This document shows, piece after piece, positions 6,958 to 13,837 of a stretch of DNA of 13,837 nt (position 1 is the stretch's first letter; the number at the start of each line of letters is the position of its first letter). Both the position numbers and the translations under genes were made by a program. The notes beneath the pieces were generated by a model. It saw nothing but the letters and a program-made list of their open reading frames with translations, ran no database searches and had not been told where the DNA came from. Origin of the DNA: an uncultured Prevotellaceae bacterium (lineage in GTDB: Bacteria; Bacteroidota; Bacteroidia; Bacteroidales; Muribaculaceae); assembly GCA_946055125.1 (NCBI GenBank), contig CAMGFF010000024.1, forward strand, positions 1 through 13,837, in the 5' to 3' direction.

Positions 6958-9236
6958 AACAATCCATTCTGTTGATAATACTCACGATAGTGGCCTCGGT
7001 GGCGGCAAGTGCGGCACCGGTGGGCGTGATACCACAGCCCGCCGGGTGGCACTCCGGCCATGGCGTGGCTGAGGTGCCGCCGGTGGTGACCATAGCCGCC
7101 GGCGACAAGCAGCTGCGCGAGGCAGCCACTGTGGCAGCCGGGCAAATGGCAGCCACAGGCATCGAGGCCCGCGTGGCCGGGCGCGGCAAGGCGTGGGTGC
7201 AGGTGACCGCCTCGCCCACGCTCGGAGCCGAGCAATACCGCCTCACGGTGCGCCCCGAGGGTGTGACGGTGGAGGCGGGCGACGCTGCCGGGGCATTCTA
7301 TGCGCTGCACACCCTGCGGCAGTTGCTGCTTGCCTCGCAGGGCGGCACTGTGGAGTGCTGCACCATCGACGACGCACCACGCTTCGGCTACCGAGGCCTG
7401 ATGCTCGACGTGTCGCGCTACTTCATACCCATGGAGGAGGTGAAGCGCATAGTGGATATAGCCTCGATGCTCAAGATAAGCCGGCTGCATCTTCACCTCA
7501 CCGACGACAACGGCTGGCGCATGGAGATAAAGCGCTATCCGCAGCTCACCACGGTGGGAGCGTGGCGCGTGGCACGCGATGAGATATTCCCGGGGCGCAT
7601 GAACCAGCGCGAGGGCGAGCAGGCCACCGTGGGCGGCTACTACACCCAGCGCGAGCTTCGCGAGCTGGTGAAATATGCCGGGGCGCGCTACATAGAGGTG
7701 ATACCGGAGATAGAGATGCCGGCGCACGCCATTGCAGCCATCGCCTCCTATCCCACACTGGCCTGCCCGGTGGTGGAGAAGCCGGTGAGCGTGCTTCCCG
7801 GCATAGGCGGCAAGGACGCGGCGATAGTGATGTGTGCCGGCAACGACCACACCTTCGGCTTCATTGAGAACGTGCTCGACGAGGTGATGAGCGTGTTTCC
7901 CTCGCAATACATCCACATAGGCGGCGATGAGGCGAGCAAGGAGCACTGGAACCGCTGCCCGCAGTGCCAAGAGCGCATCGCAGCCGAGCGGCTGGCCGAC
8001 AGCGAGGAGCTGCAAGGCTACTTCATGGACCGCGTGAACCGCTACCTGCAGTCGAAAGGCCGCAAGGCGATAGGGTGGGACGAAGTGACCTACGGCAACC
8101 CCAAGGAAGACATCGTGGTGATGGGCTGGCAGGGCATGGGAGCCAATGCGGTGAATTTTGCCGCCAAGAGCGGACGCCGCTTTGTGATGACCCCGGCACG
8201 GAAGCTCTACTTCATACGCTACCAGGGGCCGCAGTGGTTTGAGCCATTCACCTACTTTGGCGACAACACACTTGCCGACGTGCACGGCTACGAGCCGGTG
8301 CAGCCCGATTGGAGCGAGGCAGTGGAGAGTCAGTTGTGGGGCGTACAGGCCTCGCTGTGGACGGAGTTCTGCCACACGCCCGAAGACGTGGAGTACCTGC
8401 TCTTCCCGCGCCTCCTGGCCTTTGCCGACATGGCATGGCGACCCAAGGGGAGCGCATCGTGGAGCCACTTTGAGCGCAGCCTCGACACATGGCTGCCGGT
8501 GCTCGACAGCATGGGAGTGACCTGTGCCGCCTCGATGTGGAACCTCTACCACAAGGCACGTGAGGCAAAAGGCAAGGTGCGACTTGCCCTGAGCTGCATA
8601 CGCGACGACGTGGAGGTGCGCTACACCACCGACGGCACCGAGCCCGAGGCAGCGGCCTCGGCGCTCTACACCGACACGCTCACCATAGCACAGACATCGA
8701 CGGTGCGGGCCGCCACATTTGCCCAAGGCAAGCGCAAGGGCGAGGTGCTCACCCTCAACTTTGGCGTGAACAAGGCCACAGGCTGCCGCGTGACCGGCAA
8801 CGGAGCGACCAACGCACTGGAATATGTGCTCACCAACGGACTGCGGGGCAGCAACCGGTGCTCCGACTCGGAGTGGGCCGGCTGGCACAACCAGACAGCC
8901 GAAATGACAGTAGATTTGGGCAAGGAGCAGGAGATAAGCAAAATCACGCTCGGCACGCTTGCCAACAGCACACTGTGCGTGGCAGCCCCGGCAGTGGTGT
9001 GCGCCTACACCTCGACCGACGGCTGCAACTTCGCACTGCTGCGCTCGGTGGCACTCGACAAGGAGACACGCTTCGCACGCGAGGCCCGGATAATCGATGT
9101 GAGCATTGAGCCCGACAGCGTGACCACGGCACGATATGTGAAATTCGTGGCAGTGAACTCGGGCAGTGTTCCGGCGGGATATGCGCGAGAAGGCTCGCCC
9201 ACCTGGCTCTACTTCGACGAACTCATCATAGAATAA
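6954..9236 (+). CDS. GH20 exo-beta-N-acetylhexosaminidase with C-terminal discoidin-like domain
   Basis: The 760-residue enzyme removes terminal beta-linked GlcNAc or GalNAc by substrate-assisted catalysis. A signal peptide ends near ASA at 20, with no lipobox, so it is probably periplasmic. An N-terminal GH20b-type domain covers about 22-140. The catalytic barrel (about 143-510) contains YRGLMLDVSR with Arg147, HLHLTDDNGWRMEIK (179-193), the catalytic pair Asp325-Glu326 in HIGGDE, and GVQASLWTE ending at Glu471. A chitobiase-like C-terminal Fn3 fold (about 540-603) and an F5/8 type C (discoidin/CBM32-like) domain (about 604-760) follow. Unusually, the segment normally reading YFDYYQ is Y419-F-I-R-Y-Q, so the O6-contacting Asp is Ile421 and the next residue is Arg422. 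This may allow 6-sulfated sugars. It overlaps the preceding sulfatase by ATGA, and 28 bases separate it from the next gene. Confidence 0.95.
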   Translation: MKQSILLIILTIVASVAASAAPVGVIPQPAGWHSGHGVAEVPPVVTIAAGDKQLREAATVAAGQMAATGIEARVAGRGKAWVQVTASPTLGAEQYRLTVRPEGVTVEAGDAAGAFYALHTLRQLLLASQGGTVECCTIDDAPRFGYRGLMLDVSRYFIPMEEVKRIVDIASMLKISRLHLHLTDDNGWRMEIKRYPQLTTVGAWRVARDEIFPGRMNQREGEQATVGGYYTQRELRELVKYAGARYIEVIPEIEMPAHAIAAIASYPTLACPVVEKPVSVLPGIGGKDAAIVMCAGNDHTFGFIENVLDEVMSVFPSQYIHIGGDEASKEHWNRCPQCQERIAAERLADSEELQGYFMDRVNRYLQSKGRKAIGWDEVTYGNPKEDIVVMGWQGMGANAVNFAAKSGRRFVMTPARKLYFIRYQGPQWFEPFTYFGDNTLADVHGYEPVQPDWSEAVESQLWGVQASLWTEFCHTPEDVEYLLFPRLLAFADMAWRPKGSASWSHFERSLDTWLPVLDSMGVTCAASMWNLYHKAREAKGKVRLALSCIRDDVEVRYTTDGTEPEAAASALYTDTLTIAQTSTVRAATFAQGKRKGEVLTLNFGVNKATGCRVTGNGATNALEYVLTNGLRGSNRCSDSEWAGWHNQTAEMTVDLGKEQEISKITLGTLANSTLCVAAPAVVCAYTSTDGCNFALLRSVALDKETRFAREARIIDVSIEPDSVTTARYVKFVAVNSGSVPAGYAREGSPTWLYFDELIIE

Positions 9237-9264
9237 CCAAAACCATAACCCTACAACCAGCTAC

Positions 9265-10812
9265 ATGAAAATCATCAACACCATGCTGCCCCTGCTTGCG
9301 CTGCCTGCCCTCACGGCAGCAGCGCAGCAGCGCCAGGCGGCCGACCGCCCCAACGTAATCTTCATCTATGCCGACGACATAGGCTACGGCGACCTGAGCT
9401 GCAACGGCTCCACCACCATCCGCACCCCCAATGTGGAGCGGCTGGCACAGGAGGGTGTGCGCTTCACCAACTGCCACAGTGCGGCCGCCACGAGCACCCC
9501 ATCGCGCTATGCGATGCTCACGGGCGAATATGCGTGGCGGCGAGCCGGCACCGGCATTGCCGACGGCGACGCGGCAATGATAATACGCCCCGACCGCTAC
9601 ACGATGGCCGACATGTTTCACGACCGAGGCTACGCCACCTGTGCCATAGGCAAGTGGCACCTTGGCCTTGGCGACGAGAAAGGCAAGCAGAACTGGAACG
9701 GCTCGGTGGGCTCATGCCCCAATGACCTGGGCTTCGACTACTCCTTCATCATGGCCGCCACCGGCGACCGCGTGCCGTGTGTATTCATAGAGAACGACCG
9801 GGTGTACAACCTCAGCCCGCACTCGCCCATCTATGTGAACTACCGCAAGAACTTCCCCGGAGAGCCCACGGGGCGCGACAATCCCGAGCTACTGGTGATG
9901 CACCCCTCGCACGGCCACGACCAGAGCATAGTGAACGGCATATCGCGCATAGGCTACATGAAAGGCGGCAAGGGTGCTCTGTGGGACGACTCGAAGATAG
10001 CCGAGACCCTCACCGGGCGAGCCGTTGACTTCATCAACAAGAACGCCCGGCGGCCCTTCTTCCTCTACTTTGCCACGCAAGATGCCCATGTGCCACGAGT
10101 GCCGGGCGAGCGATTCCGCGGGAAGAGCGGACATGGCGTGCGCGGCGACGTGATGCTGGAATTTGACTGGAGCGTGGGCGAGATACTCGCGGCGGTGAAG
10201 GCAGCCGGAATAGAGAAGAACACCGTGATAATACTCTCGAGCGACAACGGGCCCGTGATAGACGACGGATATGCCGACGGCGCAGTGGAGGCACTTGGCG
10301 ACCACCGCCCCTGGGGCGACTACCGAGGCGGAAAATACAGCGCCTACGAGGCCGGCACGCGCGTGCCGTGCATCGTGCGCTGGGCCGGCAAGGTGGAGCC
10401 AAAGGTGAGCGATGAGCTGATGACGCAGCTCGACTGGATGGCATCGCTCGGCGCACTCATAGGCGCGAAACTGCCCGCGGGAGCCGCGCCCGACAGCGAC
10501 AACCATCTGCAGGCATGGCTCGGCGGCGACAAGGGGCGCGACTACTTCGTGGGACAGAACGCGCAGAACACCCTCTCCATTCTCACCCACGAGTGGAAAT
10601 ACATAGAGCCAAGCGACCGCCCGGGATATAATAAAAACGTGAATATTGAGTTGGGTAATAATAGAGAGCCGCAGCTCTACGACATGATCCACGACCCGGC
10701 CGAGAGCCGCAACGTGGCAGCACTCTACCCCGAGATAGCCGCACAGCTCGCAGCCAAGCTCAATGAAGTGAAAGACAACCGCGTGAACCAACCCCTAACA
10801 ACCACCCCATGA
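9265..10812 (+). CDS. Ser-type S1 sulfatase, possibly Gal/GalNAc-6-sulfatase (S1_15-like)
   Basis: This 515-residue sulfatase has a cleavable signal peptide ending in TAAA before Gln21 and no lipobox, so it should be soluble in the periplasm. Metal residues Asp37-Asp38 sit in FIYADDIGYGD. The nucleophile motif S-T-P-S-R-Y-A-M-L-T-G is at 77-87, with Ser77 (codon 9493-9495) as the formylglycine precursor. GKWHLG supplies Lys130 and His132, QDAHVP His275, SSDNGP Asp327-Asn328, and RGGKYSAYEAGTRVP (354-368) follows the pattern of the family. The SHGHDQSIVNGISRIGYMKGG segment (215-235) resembles GALNS-like enzymes of S1_15, which act on Gal or GalNAc 6-sulfate. That substrate call is from memory and fits a beta-galactosidase neighbour; a 3- or 4-sulfatase remains possible. 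Codons 455-467 are unusually AT-rich. Its TGA overlaps the GH2 start. Confidence 0.93.
   Translation: MKIINTMLPLLALPALTAAAQQRQAADRPNVIFIYADDIGYGDLSCNGSTTIRTPNVERLAQEGVRFTNCHSAAATSTPSRYAMLTGEYAWRRAGTGIADGDAAMIIRPDRYTMADMFHDRGYATCAIGKWHLGLGDEKGKQNWNGSVGSCPNDLGFDYSFIMAATGDRVPCVFIENDRVYNLSPHSPIYVNYRKNFPGEPTGRDNPELLVMHPSHGHDQSIVNGISRIGYMKGGKGALWDDSKIAETLTGRAVDFINKNARRPFFLYFATQDAHVPRVPGERFRGKSGHGVRGDVMLEFDWSVGEILAAVKAAGIEKNTVIILSSDNGPVIDDGYADGAVEALGDHRPWGDYRGGKYSAYEAGTRVPCIVRWAGKVEPKVSDELMTQLDWMASLGALIGAKLPAGAAPDSDNHLQAWLGGDKGRDYFVGQNAQNTLSILTHEWKYIEPSDRPGYNKNVNIELGNNREPQLYDMIHDPAESRNVAALYPEIAAQLAAKLNEVKDNRVNQPLTTTP
10809..10812 (+). other. ATGA stop/start overlap (sulfatase 2 / GH2)
   Basis: ATG at 10809-10811 opens the GH2 gene and TGA at 10810-10812 ends the second sulfatase. 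This repeats exactly the junction at 6954-6957. It suggests coupled translation of each sulfatase with the glycosidase that follows it. Confidence 0.85.
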
Positions 10813-13800
10813 AACAGACAGGACAACACATAACACTGCTCGCAGCCCTCACAGTGTGGGCAGCAAGCGCAATGGCTGCCACAACCGAGGCCGACTGGCA
10901 GCGAATCGACGCGATGCGCGAGGGACAGGTGCCCGTGCACACCCTCGTGGTGCCATACTCGGAGCCAACGAGAGAGGCAATCCACAACCAGGACTATGCG
11001 CACTCGAAATACTACCAGAGCCTCAACGGACAGTGGCACTTCCACTGGGCAGCCTCGCCCGCCGAGCGTCCGCAAGGCTTCTATGCCGACGACTACAGCG
11101 TGGCAGCGTGGCCCACCATCACCGTGCCGGGCAACTGGCAGTGCCAGGGCTATGGCACGCGGGTGTATGTGAACGAGCGCTATGAATTTGCCGACAAATT
11201 TTTCAACTTCAAGAAAAATCCGCCCTTCGTGCCCGACGGAGGCAACGAAGTGGGCTCCTACCGCCGCACATTCACCATACCGGCAGCGTGGAAAGGGCGT
11301 CGCGTGGTGCTGTGCGTGGAAGGGGCAAGCTCATTCTTCTACGCATGGGTGAACGGCACCCGGGTGGGCTACAACCAGGACTCGAAGACGGCTGCCGAGT
11401 GGGACATCACCACACTGCTGCGCGATGGCGAGAACACGGTGGCGATAGAGGTGATGCGCTGGTCGGCCGGCTCCTACCTTGAGTGCCAGGACATGTGGCG
11501 ACTGAGCGGAATAGAGCGCGACGTGTATCTCTATTCCACCCCGGCGACCTACATAGCCGACTACACCGTGGCATCGCCGCTCGACAGCGTGAGCTACCGC
11601 GATGGACACCTCTCGCTGCAAGTGGAAGTGGCAGGAATAGTGCCACAGCAGCGCGGCAAAGGGCGTAAGGCCACAAAGGTGGTGACCGACACCGTGGAGT
11701 ACAGGCTTACCGACGCGACAGGGCGCGAGGTGGCTGGCGGACGCAGCGTGGCCGGCGAGAAAGTGGCGATGAGCGCCGTGGTGAAGGACGCCAAGGCATG
11801 GAGCGCCGAGAATCCCTATCTCTACACCCTGAGCCTGAGCCTGCGCAACGGCAGCGGCACAGTCACCGAGACGATAGGCTGCAACGTGGGCTTCAAGACC
11901 TCGGAGATAAGCAATGGGCAATTCTGCCTCAACGGCAAGCCCATACTCATAAAAGGCGTGAACCGCCACGCCTTCACGCAGCTGGGACACACCGTGGACA
12001 CCGCCACGATGCTTGCCGACATAAGGCTGATGAAGCAAAACAACATCAACACCGTGCGCAACAGCCACTACCCCATGGAGCGGCTGTGGTATCACCTGTG
12101 TGACCTTAATGGCCTCTATGTGATCGACGAGGCCAATGTGGAGTCGCACGGCATGGGCTACGGAGAGCAGTCGCTCGCCAAGCAGCCCGAGTGGATGGAG
12201 GCACACCTCGACCGCACGCGGCGCATGTGGGCAAAATCGAAGAACAACCCCTCGGTGACATTCTACTCGCTCGGCAACGAGGCCGGCAACGGCGTGAACT
12301 TCGAGGCCACCTACAAGTGGCTGAAGAGCGTGGAGAAGAACCGCCCGGTGCAATATGAGCGAGCCGAGCAAAGCTGGAACACCGACGTGTATTGCCGCAT
12401 GTACCGCAGCATAGAGGAGATACTGGAATATGTGCGCACACCGGGAATCTACCGGCCATTCATACTGTGTGAGTATGCCCACGCCATGGGCAACAGCGTG
12501 GGCGGACTGCGCGACTACTGGGAGGTGATAGAGCGCGAGCCGATGGCACAAGGCGGCTGCATATGGGACTGGGTGGACCAGGCATTCCGCGTGGACGACG
12601 GCAACGGGCAGTGGCACTGGGCCTATGGCGGCGACTTCGGGCCTGCAGGGACCCCGAGCGACAACTCATTCTGCTGCAACGGCCTTGTGGCAGCCGACCG
12701 CACCGCACACCCACACCTTGCCGAGGTGCGCAAGGTGTATCAGAACATAAAATGCAGCATGGCGGCCACCGAAGTGGGGCAGCCCATCAACATAGCAGTG
12801 CGCAACTGGCACGACTTCACCAACCTGAACGACTACAGCCTGCTGTGGAGCATCACCGACGGCGAGGGCCGGGTGCTGCAATCGGGCCGCAAGCAGGTGT
12901 ACTGCGAGCCACAACAAGAGGCGCGGCTGACGCTGCCGGCAGTAGAGGCAGCTGAGGGGGTGAAGGAGCTGTTTGTGAACCTGAGCTGGCGGTCGCTGAG
13001 CGCACGTCCCATGCTTCCCGAAGGCACTGAGGTGGCCTACGACCAATTCACCCTTCCAAATCCCAACTATGCCGAGGCTGTGGTGAAAGAGGCGAAACTG
13101 CGCCGCCGCGGCAACAGCTTCACGGCCGGCGGGCTGACATTTGAGATTTCGCAGGAGACTGGAGCGGTGACATCGCTTCGCCGAGGCGACAAGGAGCTGC
13201 TTGCATCGCCCATAGAGCTCTCGCTCTACCGCCCCATCACCGAGAACGACTTCAAGGACAAGAACGGCAAGGGCGGAAAGACGTGGCGGCGCTGCGGACT
13301 TGACAGCATAGCGCAGCGTCTCACTTCGCTGAGCGTGAAGCGCAACGTAGCCACCGCAGCTATCGAGGTGACAAACCGCATGGGCGATGTGATAGCCACC
13401 GCCACGATGCGATACTCGGTGGGCGATGACGGAGGCTTCGCCACAGCCTGCCACTTTGAGCCCGACACTGCCCGCATCAAGGCGCTGCCGCGAGTGGGAC
13501 TCACATTCACCACACAAGGCACGGTGTGCAACAGCGTGGACTACCTGGGGCGCGGGCCGGTGGAGACCTATGCCGACCGCAACACTTGCGGCACGATAGG
13601 CCGCTACACGACCAGCGTGGCCGACAACTTCCACCGCTATGTGGTTCCGCAGGAAACGGGCAATCACACCGACGTGAGGCGAGTGACGCTGAATCCGTGT
13701 GGAGTGACCATCACCGCCGGGGAGCCATTCCAGTTCTCGGTGTCGCCCTTTGCCGATGCGGTGGTTGACCGTGCGACGCACTACAATGAGCTGCACAGCG

Positions 13801-13837
13801 ACGGACTGACCACGGTGCATATCGACGCACGGCACAC
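10809..13837 (+). CDS. GH2 LacZ-type beta-galactosidase (3' end cut by window)
   Basis: The open frame runs off the window after 1009 codons, close to the roughly 1020-residue length of E. coli LacZ, so probably only a few dozen residues are missing. A signal peptide ends in AMA at 23, implying periplasmic action. The jelly-roll, Ig-like and TIM-barrel domains are followed by the beta-sandwich and Bgal_small domains. The acid/base is Glu491 in SLGNEAG and the nucleophile Glu555 in ILCEYAHAMGNS. LacZ pocket residues are kept: Asp228 in CQDMW (LacZ D201), His387 in GVNRH (H357), His420 in SHYP (H391), His447 in SHGMG (H418), His558 (H540), and Phe621 and Asn624 in FCCNGLV (F601, N604). Late motifs include LPRVGLTF, VDYLGRGPVETYADR and VVPQETGNH. 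The role is release of terminal beta-galactose, probably after the upstream sulfatase acts. Other GH2 specificities are less likely given the pocket. Confidence 0.95.
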   Translation, partial: MKQTGQHITLLAALTVWAASAMAATTEADWQRIDAMREGQVPVHTLVVPYSEPTREAIHNQDYAHSKYYQSLNGQWHFHWAASPAERPQGFYADDYSVAAWPTITVPGNWQCQGYGTRVYVNERYEFADKFFNFKKNPPFVPDGGNEVGSYRRTFTIPAAWKGRRVVLCVEGASSFFYAWVNGTRVGYNQDSKTAAEWDITTLLRDGENTVAIEVMRWSAGSYLECQDMWRLSGIERDVYLYSTPATYIADYTVASPLDSVSYRDGHLSLQVEVAGIVPQQRGKGRKATKVVTDTVEYRLTDATGREVAGGRSVAGEKVAMSAVVKDAKAWSAENPYLYTLSLSLRNGSGTVTETIGCNVGFKTSEISNGQFCLNGKPILIKGVNRHAFTQLGHTVDTATMLADIRLMKQNNINTVRNSHYPMERLWYHLCDLNGLYVIDEANVESHGMGYGEQSLAKQPEWMEAHLDRTRRMWAKSKNNPSVTFYSLGNEAGNGVNFEATYKWLKSVEKNRPVQYERAEQSWNTDVYCRMYRSIEEILEYVRTPGIYRPFILCEYAHAMGNSVGGLRDYWEVIEREPMAQGGCIWDWVDQAFRVDDGNGQWHWAYGGDFGPAGTPSDNSFCCNGLVAADRTAHPHLAEVRKVYQNIKCSMAATEVGQPINIAVRNWHDFTNLNDYSLLWSITDGEGRVLQSGRKQVYCEPQQEARLTLPAVEAAEGVKELFVNLSWRSLSARPMLPEGTEVAYDQFTLPNPNYAEAVVKEAKLRRRGNSFTAGGLTFEISQETGAVTSLRRGDKELLASPIELSLYRPITENDFKDKNGKGGKTWRRCGLDSIAQRLTSLSVKRNVATAAIEVTNRMGDVIATATMRYSVGDDGGFATACHFEPDTARIKALPRVGLTFTTQGTVCNSVDYLGRGPVETYADRNTCGTIGRYTTSVADNFHRYVVPQETGNHTDVRRVTLNPCGVTITAGEPFQFSVSPFADAVVDRATHYNELHSDGLTTVHIDARH

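Noticed and set aside
6906..8888. 660-codon open frame on the minus strand opposite the GH20 gene
   Set aside because: It lies entirely antisense to a gene with clear catalytic motifs. GC-rich codon usage removes stop codons from the opposite strand. The translation is His/Ala/Val-rich with no recognisable domain or signal.
11331..12617. 428-codon minus-strand open frame opposite the GH2 gene
   Set aside because: The + strand frame carries all LacZ active-site motifs. The minus frame has biased composition without motifs.
12666..13835. 389-codon minus-strand open frame at the window end
   Set aside because: It is antisense to the conserved C-terminal LacZ domains and its composition is that of a shadow frame.

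Overview
The window reads as most of one rightward polysaccharide utilization locus (PUL) from a GC-rich member of the Bacteroidales. The evidence is an adjacent SusC/SusD pair followed by secreted carbohydrate-active enzymes, starts with no Shine-Dalgarno sequence in A/C-rich gaps, and a SusC/RagA TonB-dependent receptor with a carboxypeptidase-D-like N-terminal domain. GC content looks near 60% by eye. A Muribaculaceae-like or Prevotella-like gut bacterium is plausible, but the genus cannot be fixed from this sequence alone.

Layout: the last codons of an unidentified upstream gene (1-36) are followed directly by a long heptad-patterned hairpin (37-98) and an A/T-rich leader. Then come susC (133-3339), susD (3368-5320), a first Ser-type sulfatase resembling GlcNAc-6-sulfatases (5359-6957), a GH20 beta-N-acetylhexosaminidase with a C-terminal discoidin-like domain (6954-9236), a second Ser-type sulfatase resembling the Gal/GalNAc-6-sulfatase group (9265-10812), and a GH2 LacZ-type beta-galactosidase (10809 to the window end, missing only its C-terminus). 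All six genes lie on the + strand with gaps of 28-38 bases or ATGA overlaps, so they look like one operon. No RNA gene, CRISPR array, insertion sequence or terminator was seen, and there is no gene-free stretch over 300 bases.

Working model (inference): the SusC/SusD complex imports sulfated oligosaccharides rich in galactose and N-acetylglucosamine, such as 6-sulfated N-acetyllactosamine from mucin O-glycans or keratan sulfate. The periplasmic enzymes then strip them from the non-reducing end. The enzymes form two sulfatase-glycosidase pairs, each joined by a 4-base ATGA overlap: GlcNAc sulfatase with hexosaminidase, and galactose sulfatase with galactosidase. Two details sharpen this. The GH20 has lost the Asp that normally contacts sugar O6 and carries Ile-Arg there, which resembles the sulfate-tolerant human HexA alpha subunit. 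The GH2 keeps the complete LacZ pocket for an unmodified galactose O6. The window holds no sulfatase-maturing enzyme, surface glycan-binding protein, regulator or endo-acting glycanase, so these would have to be encoded elsewhere.
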